From: an uncultured Alistipes sp.
GTDB taxonomy: Bacteria; Bacteroidota; Bacteroidia; Bacteroidales; Rikenellaceae
DNA length: 14,325 bases
Direction of reading: 5' to 3'
Assembly (NCBI GenBank): GCA_904502075.1
Contig: CAJGDL010000038.1
Span: forward strand, 1 to 14,325
In this document: positions 1-7,386 of the stretch, one piece after another
Numbering within the stretch: position 1 is the stretch's first letter
How the letters are laid out: each line of letters opens with the position of its first letter
Notes under the pieces: generated by a model
Databases searched by the model: none
What the model was told of the DNA's origin: nothing
What the model saw: the letters and a program-made list of their open reading frames with translations, nothing else
Program-made: the position numbers and the translations under genes

Positions 1-1
1 C

Positions 2-820
2 GAGGGGCCCATGCACGGCAATGAGGTAACGGTCGACGGCAGTATCTCCTCGCAATTCATCACCGGCCTGCTGATCGCTCTGGCATCGCGCCCCGAGGAG
101 ATGACCCTGCACGTTCAAAACCCCGTATCGACCCCCTATATCGACATGACGGTGGATGTGATCCGTCGCTTCGGACGCGAGATCGACCACAACGACGACT
201 ACACCGAATTCTTCATTCCCCAAGGGGAGGGATACCGCCCCACCGATTTCGAGATCGAGGGCGACTGGAGTTCGGCTGCCGCCTGGTTGGTGGGCGGAGC
301 CCTCGCTGGGGAGGTTCGCATCGAGAACATTTCGCCCCTTTCGCGACAGGCCGACACGCTCGTCAGTCGCGCCTTGGAGCGCGCCGGAGCCTCGATCACC
401 TGCGAAGAGGAGTCCCTGACGGTGGCCCACCGCCCCTTAAAGGCCTTCCAATTCGACGCCACACACGCCCCCGACCTCTTCCCCGTATTGGCCGCCTTGG
501 CCGCCTCGTGCGAGGGGTGGTCGGAGATTTGGGGTACCTCGCGCCTGGAGCACAAGGAGTCGAATCGCGCCGAAGTCCTCCAGGAGGAGTTTTCGAAATT
601 GGGGATCGAGGTAGATCTCTCTACAGAAAACCTCATGCGTATTCGGGGCGGAAAGATCCTCGGTGGCCACTGCTCGGCACACGGCGACCACCGCATTGCC
701 ATGGCCCTCACGCTCATGGCCCTGCGCTCGGAGGGCCCCATCACTATCGAGGGGGCCGAATGTGTAGCCAAGAGCTACCCCACCTTCTTTGAAGACCTCG
801 AAACGCTCACCTCACGATAG
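2..820 (+). CDS. aroA: 3-phosphoshikimate 1-carboxyvinyltransferase (EPSP synthase), 5'-truncated by the window edge
   Basis: Transfers the enolpyruvyl group of PEP to shikimate-3-phosphate, the sixth step of the cytoplasmic shikimate pathway. The frame is open from base 2 and the first in-frame ATG (11) falls inside the conserved core, so the true start lies upstream of the window. Visible family motifs, in order, are VDGS-SSQF (about 32-58), STPYIDMT, a DWSSAAAW segment, a DLFPVLAALAA segment, LEHKESNR (about 548-568, equivalent to the usual R-x-K-E-S/T-D-R motif) and HGDHRIAMA (680-706). It ends with a KSYPTFFEDL tail typical of the family. The stop codon is 3 nt before aroC, which performs the next step, so the two are almost certainly co-transcribed and translationally coupled. 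The C-terminal half appears intact. Assignment is secure. Confidence 0.95.
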   Translation, partial: EGPMHGNEVTVDGSISSQFITGLLIALASRPEEMTLHVQNPVSTPYIDMTVDVIRRFGREIDHNDDYTEFFIPQGEGYRPTDFEIEGDWSSAAAWLVGGALAGEVRIENISPLSRQADTLVSRALERAGASITCEEESLTVAHRPLKAFQFDATHAPDLFPVLAALAASCEGWSEIWGTSRLEHKESNRAEVLQEEFSKLGIEVDLSTENLMRIRGGKILGGHCSAHGDHRIAMALTLMALRSEGPITIEGAECVAKSYPTFFEDLETLTSR

Positions 821-823
821 CCT

Positions 824-1801
824 ATGAACAGCTTTGGAAACCGATTTAGAATCTCGCTTTTCGGCGAATCGCACGGCGCGGGCATCGGTCTTACGATCGA
901 CGGCATTCCGGCCGGCATCCCCCTCGACGAATCCCTCTTCGAGGCCGACATAGCTCGCCGTAGAGGAGGATCACAGCCGGGTGCAACCCCTCGTATGGAG
1001 GAGGATATCCCCCAATTTCTTTCGGGTCTCTACAACGGCCACACGACCGGAGCACCCCTGACCCTTTGGTTCGCCAATCAAAACATCCGAAGTGAGGACT
1101 ACACCCCCTTCCAATCCCACTTTCGCCCCTCGCATGCCGACTTCGTGGCGCATGAAAAGTACCACGGAATGAATGACCCGCGTGGCGGAGGCCACTTCTC
1201 GGGACGGCTCACCATAGCCCTGGTGGCTGCAGGTGTGGTGGCTAAACAACTCCTCCCCAACCTTCGATTCTCCACCGCCCTACGTTCAATCGGGCGAGAA
1301 GAGGATCCGACGCGTTTCCAGGAGTTACTCCAGGCGGCTACTGCGGCAGGCGACTCGGTGGGAGGGGTCGTGGAATGCCGCGTTGAAGGGCTTCCCATCG
1401 GTCTTGGAGATCCTTTCTTCGACTCGGCAGAGAGTCTGATCGCCCACCTGCTCTTCTCGATCCCCGGCATCAAGGGGGTAGAGTTCGGCAGCGGCTTCGA
1501 GGCCGCCCGCATGCGCGGCTCGGAGCACAACGACCCCATTTTGAATTCGTCGGGAAAGACCTCGACAAACCACGCGGGAGGGGTGGTTGGCGGCCTGACG
1601 AACGGCAATCCGCTCATCGTGCGCACAGCCTTCAAACCCACCGCCTCGATCGCTCGCGAGCAGATGACCTACAACGCCGCCTCCGACCGCATGGAGCCCC
1701 TCACGATCCGGGGCCGACACGATGCCTGCATCGCCCTCCGTGGGGCTGTGGTCGTGGAGGCAACCGTAGCCATCGCCCTGGCCGAATTCACCCTTCGATA
1801 A
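824..1801 (+). CDS. aroC: Chorismate synthase
   Basis: Converts EPSP to chorismate using reduced FMN, the last step of the common aromatic pathway. The 325-residue product shows the family signatures GESHG (14-18, with His17), RRRGG with a following TPR (45-57), RPSHAD (101-106), DPRGGGHFSGRLT (118-130) and a C-terminal GRHDACIALR with the conserved RHD at 298-300. The GGGHFSGRLT form is a known variant of the GGGRSSARET signature. The protein stops shortly after the RHD-PVVEA-like region, so it is shorter than the roughly 350-360 residues usual for bacterial AroC. The C-terminal extension is missing but no catalytic motif is lost. The start is 3 nt after the aroA stop, and prmC follows after 13 nt. 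Confidence 0.96.
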   Translation: MNSFGNRFRISLFGESHGAGIGLTIDGIPAGIPLDESLFEADIARRRGGSQPGATPRMEEDIPQFLSGLYNGHTTGAPLTLWFANQNIRSEDYTPFQSHFRPSHADFVAHEKYHGMNDPRGGGHFSGRLTIALVAAGVVAKQLLPNLRFSTALRSIGREEDPTRFQELLQAATAAGDSVGGVVECRVEGLPIGLGDPFFDSAESLIAHLLFSIPGIKGVEFGSGFEAARMRGSEHNDPILNSSGKTSTNHAGGVVGGLTNGNPLIVRTAFKPTASIAREQMTYNAASDRMEPLTIRGRHDACIALRGAVVVEATVAIALAEFTLR

Positions 1802-1814
1802 CCCACCCCACCCC

Positions 1815-2654
1815 ATGATCTGTACCCGCCGCGAAGCCATCCGACTTTTGGTCTCGGAGATCCGATCGCTCTACGAGGAGCACGAGGCTGCCACGCTGGT
1901 GCGCAGGCTCCTGGCCGAGCGTTGCGAGATCAGCGAAGCCGCCCTTTTGGCCGACCCGGATGCAACAATTGAAATCCCTGATTTCGAACAACTTGCACAA
2001 GAGCTTGCAAGTGGCCGCCCCCTGCAATATATCGTGGGACACACCGAGTTCTACGGCCTCGATTTTCGGGTGCGCGAAGGGTGTCTTATCCCCCGCCCCG
2101 AGACCGAAGAGTTGGTCGACAAGATCCTAAAAAAACACCCTTCGGCCCACCGAATTTTGGATGTCGGCACGGGGAGTGGATGCATCGCCATTGCCCTGAA
2201 AAAGGGGCTTCCCGAGGCCCAAATCACGGCCCTCGACCGCTCGGAGGAGGCACTCGAAATCGCCCGCGAAAACTGCCTACATTTGGCGGCCGAAATCGAC
2301 CTCCGAAAGGGCGATGCCCTGTCGCTCGAGGCGTGGGTCGAGGGGCCCTTCGATGTGATTGTCTCGAACCCACCCTACATCCCCCGAAGCGAGGAGCAAC
2401 TCATGCGCAAAAACGTACTCGACTTCGAGCCCCACGAGGCACTTTTTGTCCCCGACAAAGAGCCGCTACTCTTCTATCGCGCCATCGGCCGATCGGCCCT
2501 CAACCTGCTGAGCCCGAACGGGTCGCTTTGGTTTGAGGTACACGAAAATTTCGCCGACCAAACGGCCGAAATGCTCAAAGAGGAGGGCTTCGGAGATGTG
2601 GAAGTAATTTGTGATCTGTTCGACAAAAAACGTATGGTATGGAGTCGACGATAA
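1815..2654 (+). CDS. prmC: Peptide chain release factor N5-glutamine methyltransferase (HemK/PrmC)
   Basis: Methylates the glutamine of the GGQ motif of release factors RF1/RF2 using S-adenosylmethionine, which improves translation termination. The 279-residue length is normal. The N-terminal helical domain ends in the family hallmark GRPLQYI (67-73), followed by a GxxF-type segment and IPRPETE (92-98). The Rossmann methyltransferase core has the SAM-binding DVGTGSG (116-122) and the substrate-binding NPPY (185-188, as SNPPYIPRSE). Its 3' end overlaps the recX start by 16 nt in another frame, indicating translational coupling. Its place behind aroA-aroC reads as a simple housekeeping run. HemK paralogues acting on other proteins exist, but the N-terminal domain and NPPY context favour PrmC. 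Confidence 0.94.
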   Translation: MICTRREAIRLLVSEIRSLYEEHEAATLVRRLLAERCEISEAALLADPDATIEIPDFEQLAQELASGRPLQYIVGHTEFYGLDFRVREGCLIPRPETEELVDKILKKHPSAHRILDVGTGSGCIAIALKKGLPEAQITALDRSEEALEIARENCLHLAAEIDLRKGDALSLEAWVEGPFDVIVSNPPYIPRSEEQLMRKNVLDFEPHEALFVPDKEPLLFYRAIGRSALNLLSPNGSLWFEVHENFADQTAEMLKEEGFGDVEVICDLFDKKRMVWSRR

Positions 2655-3157
2655 AGCCCAAACGTACCAAGACCCCCGAGCAGGCCCTCCACTCGCTGAT
2701 GCGACTCTGCGCGCGGGCCGAAAAGTCGTCGGGCGATGCCCGACGCCTGATGCGCGGTTGGGGCCTCTCCCCCACCGATGCCGAGCAGGTGCTCCAACGC
2801 CTGACGAGCGAACGCTTTATCGACGACTCGCGCTACGCCTCGGCCTTCGTGCGCGAGAAGTGCCATCTGAGCGGTTGGGGCTCCTATAAAATTCGATCTG
2901 CCCTGGCTCGCAAAGAGATTGACCGCGCACTAATCGACGAGGCTCTCTCGGCCATCGATCCCGCGGATAACAGCCACCGGATCGCAGAGCAAATCGCCCG
3001 AAAAGCACGCTCCACAAAGGCTGAAAGTGCCTACGAATTACGCACAAAACTAATGCGTTACGGCCTCTCTCGGGGGTTCGATTTCGACACCGTGAGCCAG
3101 GCCGTCGACCAATACCTCAAAAAACAAAATCAGGAATGCGACACCTTTTTTCCTTAA
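2639..3157 (+). CDS. recX: RecX family regulatory protein
   Basis: RecX proteins bind RecA filaments and limit RecA recombinase and co-protease activity in the cytoplasm. The 172-residue product is the usual size and mainly alpha-helical. It carries the family signature ERFIDDSRYASAFVREK (58-74), corresponding to the 'lnDerfA..fv' motif, followed by GWGSYKIRSALARKEI (79-94), the 'G.g..rI...L..kgi' motif. A third, weaker three-helix repeat follows at about 125-165. The ATG at 2639 lies within the prmC 3' end (16-nt overlap), and the gene itself overlaps the downstream peptidase by 22 nt. No recA is visible in the window. prmC-recX adjacency is, as I recall, common in Bacteroidota. Confidence 0.88.
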   Translation: MESTIKPKRTKTPEQALHSLMRLCARAEKSSGDARRLMRGWGLSPTDAEQVLQRLTSERFIDDSRYASAFVREKCHLSGWGSYKIRSALARKEIDRALIDEALSAIDPADNSHRIAEQIARKARSTKAESAYELRTKLMRYGLSRGFDFDTVSQAVDQYLKKQNQECDTFFP

Positions 3158-4905
3158 GCCGCTCGATCCGTTCGTTTGTGCTACTCCTCGCTGTTTCGGC
3201 CTCCACCCAAATCGCTCCGGCCCAGAAACTCAACCCCGAGGAGTTCTGCTATCCGCTGAAAAATGTGGCGGGCTACTACTCGGCCAACTTCGGCGAGATG
3301 CGTTCGAACCACTTCCACTCGGGAGTCGATTTCAAGACGGACGGCGCAGAGGGTAAACCCGTCGTAGCCGCGGCCGATGGCTATGTGAGCCGCATCTTCT
3401 GCTCCTCGGGAGGCTATGGGCGCGCCCTCTACCTCACCCATCCCAACGGCACAATGACCGTCTACGCCCACCTGCAACGCTTCACCCCCGAGATCGAGGC
3501 CTACCTCAAAGAGCACCGCTTGCGTCAGAAGAAAAATCGGGCCGACATCTACTGCGACTCGACCCTCTTCCGCGTACGCCAAGGGGAGGAGATCGGCCGC
3601 TCGGGCAACAGCGGAGGCTCCTACGGCCCCCACCTGCATTACGAGATTCGCGACCTGAAAACAGGGCGTACGCTCAACCCCATTGCCGCAAAAGTTATTC
3701 TACCAAAAGACCAAATCGCCCCCTACATTTTCCGCATCCACTATGTGGAGGTGGATACCCTGCGAGGGGTACCCATCCACTCCACACCGCGCACTTACGA
3801 GGTGGAAAAGGTTGATGATAAAAACTATAAGCTCAAACAAAGCGAGCCGATAGAGGTAGGTCGAAACGGATACTTCATCTTCGAGGGCAGCGACCGAAAA
3901 GACGATGTTTCGAACACTTTCGGTATCTATCGCTTGCGCGGATTTTGGAACGATGTCTGCTACTTCGAGTACCGCATGGAGGGCTTCCGATTCGACCAAA
4001 CACGCTACTGCAACGCCGTGAGCTACTACCCCTTGCAGAACACCTCGCGCAACGAGGTGCTGCGCATGTGTTGCCTCGAGGGCAATCGTCCGGAGCTCTA
4101 TGCTACACTGAAAAATCGGGGCATCGTCTCGCTCGGAGCCTCGCAACGCGCCTCGTTGAAGATCGTAGCCGAAGATGACAGCGGCAACCTCTCGCAACTC
4201 TCCGTTTCGGTGATCGGCAAGGCCGACGAGCGCCTCTTCCGCGCCAAAACCGACACCCTTTCGCGGGTTGTAAATCGCCTCGAAACCTTCCGACACGAGG
4301 AGGACAACCTGCAGGTTACCATCCCTGCCGAAGCCCTCTACGAGTCGATCCTCTACCGCCAATCGCGGAGCACAAAGCCCCTGCGTCGCGACACCTCCGT
4401 GGTGGTGCTTTCGCCGGTCTATCGGGTTGCCGACGGCTCTATCCCGTTACACAAACCCATGCAGATCAGCATCAAATGCTTCGTGCCCAAGGAGTTGCAG
4501 CCCCACGCCACACTCGCCTCACGCAATCGAAAAGGGCAACTCTACGCCCTGGGAGGCAAATGGCAACACGGTCGGGTAAGCGGCTCGCTCTCCTCCTTTG
4601 GCGAGATCTTCGTGGCGGCCGACACGATCGCCCCACGCATCACCCCACAATTCCGCACAGAAGAGGCCCTCGGCGAGAAGTCGCGCCTGCGTTTCAAAGT
4701 CGGCGACAACTTCTCTGGCATCCACTCATTGACAGCCCTTGTAAATGGAGAGTGGATCCCCGTGGAGTACCACCCCATCCAAGGAATCGCCACCCTCGAA
4801 CCGGGCAAATATCACCCCCTCGGAGAGAATCCCTCCATCGTCTTGCGCATCACCGATGGGTGTGGCAATACGGCACAATGGAGAGGCAGTTTTCCAAGTC
4901 GATAA
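3136..4905 (+). CDS. Secreted M23/LytM-family metallopeptidase with C-terminal Ig-like region
   Basis: Predicted periplasmic zinc endopeptidase acting on peptidoglycan cross-bridges, or a regulator of such enzymes. Residues 1-30 form a signal peptide with an APAQ-type cleavage site near residue 30. The M23 domain (about 45-182) has the full ligand set: HSGVD (His61, Asp65), AHL (His112) and HLH (166-168), preceded by GNSGGSYGP. All expected metal ligands are present, unlike degenerate LytM activators such as EnvC, so catalysis is plausible. An insertion of about 35 residues rich in Lys/Arg (about 117-148) lies between the AHL and the GEEIGRSGNSG segment. The C-terminal 400 residues look beta-rich; the last ~95 (DTIAPRI onward, with a DNFSGI segment) look Ig-like. 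The start has an AGGA just upstream and overlaps recX by 22 nt. The physiological substrate cannot be read from the sequence. Confidence 0.9.
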   Translation: MRHLFSLSRSIRSFVLLLAVSASTQIAPAQKLNPEEFCYPLKNVAGYYSANFGEMRSNHFHSGVDFKTDGAEGKPVVAAADGYVSRIFCSSGGYGRALYLTHPNGTMTVYAHLQRFTPEIEAYLKEHRLRQKKNRADIYCDSTLFRVRQGEEIGRSGNSGGSYGPHLHYEIRDLKTGRTLNPIAAKVILPKDQIAPYIFRIHYVEVDTLRGVPIHSTPRTYEVEKVDDKNYKLKQSEPIEVGRNGYFIFEGSDRKDDVSNTFGIYRLRGFWNDVCYFEYRMEGFRFDQTRYCNAVSYYPLQNTSRNEVLRMCCLEGNRPELYATLKNRGIVSLGASQRASLKIVAEDDSGNLSQLSVSVIGKADERLFRAKTDTLSRVVNRLETFRHEEDNLQVTIPAEALYESILYRQSRSTKPLRRDTSVVVLSPVYRVADGSIPLHKPMQISIKCFVPKELQPHATLASRNRKGQLYALGGKWQHGRVSGSLSSFGEIFVAADTIAPRITPQFRTEEALGEKSRLRFKVGDNFSGIHSLTALVNGEWIPVEYHPIQGIATLEPGKYHPLGENPSIVLRITDGCGNTAQWRGSFPSR

Positions 4906-4956
4906 GAGGCTCCTGACCTACCCGAAAAGCCAACCACCCTCCTCAAAAAAAATTCC

Positions 4957-4988
4957 CGGGCAGAGTGTCTTCCAAAGACCCCTGCCCG
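4957..4988 (+). terminator. Terminator-like hairpin after the M23 gene
   Basis: A 7-bp stem CGGGCAG (4957-4963) / CTGCCCG (4982-4988) encloses an inner 5-bp stem GTCTT (4967-4971) / AAGAC (4975-4979) with a CCA loop and a small internal bulge. It is followed by an AT-rich but T-poor TAATTTATT. A run of eight A (4945-4952) lies just upstream, so read on the minus strand the hairpin is followed by a true T-tract. It probably closes the aroA-to-peptidase unit and may be bidirectional. No minus-strand gene faces it. Confidence 0.55.
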
Positions 4989-4995
4989 TAATTTA

Positions 4996-5010
4996 TTACC
5001 CGTAGGGTAA
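4996..5010 (+). other. Small perfect inverted repeat upstream of the operon promoter
   Basis: TTACCC (4996-5001), GTA loop, GGGTAA (5005-5010), followed by a run of A. It sits 40-55 nt upstream of the -7 element at 5051, so it could be an operator-like half-site pair or simply a second part of the terminator region. No known regulator is recognised. Confidence 0.35.
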
Positions 5011-5050
5011 AAAAATACTCAAAAGTGAGTGGTCGTAACCATTTTTTTTG

Positions 5051-5058
5051 TATTTTTG
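5051..5058 (+). promoter_or_regulatory. Bacteroidota-type promoter -7 element for the thioredoxin/barrel/lipoprotein operon
   Basis: TATTTTTG is an exact match to the Bacteroidota housekeeping sigma -7 consensus TAnnTTTG. It lies in an A/T-rich stretch 160 nt before the TlpA-like start codon. A clear -33 TTTG is not visible at the expected distance (about 5025-5032 reads GTGAGTGG), so upstream recognition is weak or activator-dependent. Transcription would start around 5064-5067, giving a leader of about 155 nt. Confidence 0.6.
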
Positions 5059-5096
5059 CTCTTGGATATGCGGATAAAACATCCAAAACACCCTAA

Positions 5097-5142
5097 AAAA
5101 TCGGTGATTTCGACCAATTAAGTGCGAAAAATCACCGCTTTT
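5097..5142 (+). promoter_or_regulatory. Leader stem-loop resembling an attenuator/intrinsic terminator
   Basis: Perfect 9-bp stem CGGTGATTT (5102-5110) / AAATCACCG (5129-5137) with an 18-nt loop. After one mismatch the stem can be extended by AAAA (5097-5100) with TTTT (5139-5142), so the right arm is followed by a short T-run. It lies about 35 nt downstream of the expected transcription start and about 80 nt upstream of the first gene. It could attenuate the operon or end a short leader RNA. No riboswitch class is recognised. Confidence 0.5.
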
Positions 5143-5152
5143 GGCATTATAC

Positions 5153-5174
5153 CAATCTGCTGTTTAACAGATTG
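5153..5174 (+). promoter_or_regulatory. Second leader stem-loop
   Basis: CAATCTG (5153-5159) / CAGATTG (5168-5174), a perfect 7-bp stem with an 8-nt loop. An alternative overlapping pairing CTGTT (5160-5164) / AACAG (5166-5170) shares the right arm, so the two structures are mutually exclusive. It lies 45 nt upstream of the TlpA-like start codon. The mutually exclusive pairing is suggestive of leader-based control but is not proof of it. Confidence 0.4.
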
Positions 5175-5219
5175 AAGCAAACAGAAAACAACTGATTTTT
5201 AACCTAATAACTACAAAAA

Positions 5220-5702
5220 ATGAAAAAAATCCTCTTGAGCATTGCATTGCTCTTTGTCACCTCGATGGCTATGGCTCAGATCCCTGCCGTGAAAGTTGAA
5301 AACGCCAAAGGCGAGCCCTTCATTACGGCCAAGTTGATCGACGGCAAGACCCCGATGATCATCTCGTTTTGGGCCACGACCTGCAAACCCTGCATCAAAG
5401 AGTTGGATGCCATCAACGATGCCATGCCCGACTGGCTGGAGGAGGCCAATTTCCGCGTAGTGGCCGTTTCGACCGACGACAGCCGCTTCGTATCGCAGGC
5501 CCGCACCCTGGCCGAGGGCCACGGCTGGAGCGATTTCACGGTGCTCTACGACAAGAACCAGGACTTCATGCGCGCCATGAATGTCACGGTAACGCCGCAG
5601 GTATTCGTGGTGGACAAGAACGGACGCATCGTCTACTCGCACACGGGCTACACCCCGGGTTCGGAGGAGGAGTTGATCCGCACGATTCGCAAGTTGCAAT
5701 AA
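5220..5702 (+). CDS. TlpA/ResA-like periplasmic thioredoxin-fold protein
   Basis: A secreted thiol-disulfide oxidoreductase of 160 residues. Residues 1-20 are a signal peptide with an AMA-Q cleavage site and no lipobox cysteine, so the mature protein should be soluble in the periplasm. The thioredoxin fold has the active site WATTCKPC (CXXC at 55-58), a VAVSTDD segment after the second strand typical of the TlpA/AhpC-TSA group, and the cis-proline in VTVTP (Pro126). The only cysteines are the active-site pair. It is the first gene of the operon after the promoter at 5051, and the barrel gene follows after 28 nt. In this context it probably keeps thiols of the downstream envelope proteins reduced or shuffles their disulfides. 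A DsbD/CcdA-type electron donor, which a reductase would need, is not in the window. Confidence 0.88.
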   Translation: MKKILLSIALLFVTSMAMAQIPAVKVENAKGEPFITAKLIDGKTPMIISFWATTCKPCIKELDAINDAMPDWLEEANFRVVAVSTDDSRFVSQARTLAEGHGWSDFTVLYDKNQDFMRAMNVTVTPQVFVVDKNGRIVYSHTGYTPGSEEELIRTIRKLQ

Positions 5703-5730
5703 GTCATAAAAACGAGTAATACCAATCAAC

Positions 5731-7350
5731 ATGAAGAGACTGTTTCTTCTCGCCTTGGGCATCGGGCTTTGCGGTGCCGCCTTTGCAGACGAGGGCCAGA
5801 AGCCTTCGCGTGGCTACCTCACGGGAAGTTTCGAGACCAACTCGATCTACTACTTAGATGACGAAAAGAGCAACGCCATCGCTCCCGATGACCACATCGG
5901 ATCGAACAACTACTTGAAGTTGGACTACTACAACGGCAAATTCTCGGCCGGAGTTCAGCTCGAAGCCTACCTTCCCGTCCTGCTGGGCTACCCCAGCGAG
6001 TTGGAGGGGGCCAAGATGACCAACTACTATGTGCGTTGGGTCGATGAGCAGTTCAGCGTCACGGCCGGTACCTTCTACGACCAGTTCGGTAGCGGTCTGC
6101 TGTTCCGCAGTTGGGAGGATCGCACGCTGGGCATGAACAACGCCCTGATGGGTGCCCGCTTCACCTACAACTACGAGGACATCGTGGGTGTGAAGGCCAT
6201 TTGGGGTATGCCCCGCTTCGGCATGGAGTTCAGCGACACGCAGGTGCGCGGTATCGACCTGCAGTTCTCGCTCTCGAACCTCCTGAAGTGGCAGAACACC
6301 ACCCTCTCGATCGAGGGTTCGTATCTGAACCGCTACGAGAAGCTCAATGCCGACCTCGAGGAGATCGGTGCGAAGCCCTACTCGAACGGCTATTCGGGTC
6401 GTCTGCACTTCGGCTACAAGGGATTCTCGCTCAAGGGCGAGGTGGTGGATGGCGGTGAGAAGCACTACCTCAACCCCCGCTTCGGTCAGAACGACGATAT
6501 GCGCTCCTACTTGCGCAAATATGGCAATGCCCAGCTCCTGGAGCTCAGCTACAACGGCCACGGCTTGGGTATCAACCTCGCAGGTCGTCGTCTGGAGTGG
6601 ATGAACTCGCCCATTCTGCAGGACAACACCTCGACCTCGAACCTACTGAACTACATCCCCGCGATGTCGGCTCAATACACCTACCTGCTCATGAACCTGC
6701 ACCCCTATTCGCCCCAGTTGGGTGATGCCAAGATCATGAATAGTGGTGAGATTGGTGGACAGGCAGACATCTATTACAACTTCAAGCGCGGCTCGGCCCT
6801 CGGTGGCAAGCGCGGCATGAAGATTCACGCCAACTTCTCGACCTACTACACCCTGCATGAGGAGAATACGGCCAAGAGCGGCAACATGCTCTACCGCAAC
6901 ATCAACGTAGACCTCGAGAAGCAGTTCTCGCGCAAGTTCAAGATGTACCTCTTGTGGGCTTATCAGGAGTACAACCCCTCCTACGGTGAGAACAAGACCA
7001 CGCACCTGGCCAACATCTTCGTAGCCGACCTGACTTACAAGTGGACTCCCGACTTCTCGACCCGTCTGGAGTTGCAGTATCTGACCACCTACGAGGATCA
7101 GAAGGACTGGATGGCTGCCCTCCTGGAGGTGAACTTTGCCCCCCACTGGAGCATCTACGGAAGCGATATGTACAACCACGGAGACACGAAGACCCACTAC
7201 TACAATGCCGGTGTAAGCTACACGAAGTCGCGTACGCGCATCGCCCTGAGCTACGGTCGCAACAAGGCCGGTTACGTCTGCTCGGGTGGTGTATGCCGCA
7301 CGATGCCCGCCTACACGGGTGGTAACCTCGCTATCACGATTGCCTTCTAA
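5731..7350 (+). CDS. Outer-membrane beta-barrel protein, DUF6029-like
   Basis: A predicted integral outer-membrane barrel of 539 residues with a signal peptide (1-19, cleavage AFA-D) and mature sequence dominated by alternating aromatic/polar strands. The C-terminal strand NLAITIAF ends in Phe, the usual BAM recognition residue. Composition and the YLTGSFETNSIYY opening resemble the uncharacterised Bacteroidota family DUF6029; this is recognition from memory, not a search. The mature protein has only two cysteines, C517 and C522, in GYVCSGGVCR, which lies just before the final strand and so in a predicted surface loop. It is the second operon gene (28 nt after the TlpA-like gene, 36 nt before the first lipoprotein). 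Lysine is almost always AAG, suggesting strong translational selection. It may form a pore or anchor for the lipoproteins; no transport substrate can be inferred. Confidence 0.78.
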   Translation: MKRLFLLALGIGLCGAAFADEGQKPSRGYLTGSFETNSIYYLDDEKSNAIAPDDHIGSNNYLKLDYYNGKFSAGVQLEAYLPVLLGYPSELEGAKMTNYYVRWVDEQFSVTAGTFYDQFGSGLLFRSWEDRTLGMNNALMGARFTYNYEDIVGVKAIWGMPRFGMEFSDTQVRGIDLQFSLSNLLKWQNTTLSIEGSYLNRYEKLNADLEEIGAKPYSNGYSGRLHFGYKGFSLKGEVVDGGEKHYLNPRFGQNDDMRSYLRKYGNAQLLELSYNGHGLGINLAGRRLEWMNSPILQDNTSTSNLLNYIPAMSAQYTYLLMNLHPYSPQLGDAKIMNSGEIGGQADIYYNFKRGSALGGKRGMKIHANFSTYYTLHEENTAKSGNMLYRNINVDLEKQFSRKFKMYLLWAYQEYNPSYGENKTTHLANIFVADLTYKWTPDFSTRLELQYLTTYEDQKDWMAALLEVNFAPHWSIYGSDMYNHGDTKTHYYNAGVSYTKSRTRIALSYGRNKAGYVCSGGVCRTMPAYTGGNLAITIAF

Positions 7351-7386
7351 TTTGGACGGATACCTATTTAATATATAAGAAGAACC

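Noticed and set aside
11..820. ATG at 11 as the true start of aroA
   Set aside because: The frame is open to the window edge and position 11 falls inside the conserved core just before VDGS-SSQF. Starting there would remove the whole N-terminal domain.
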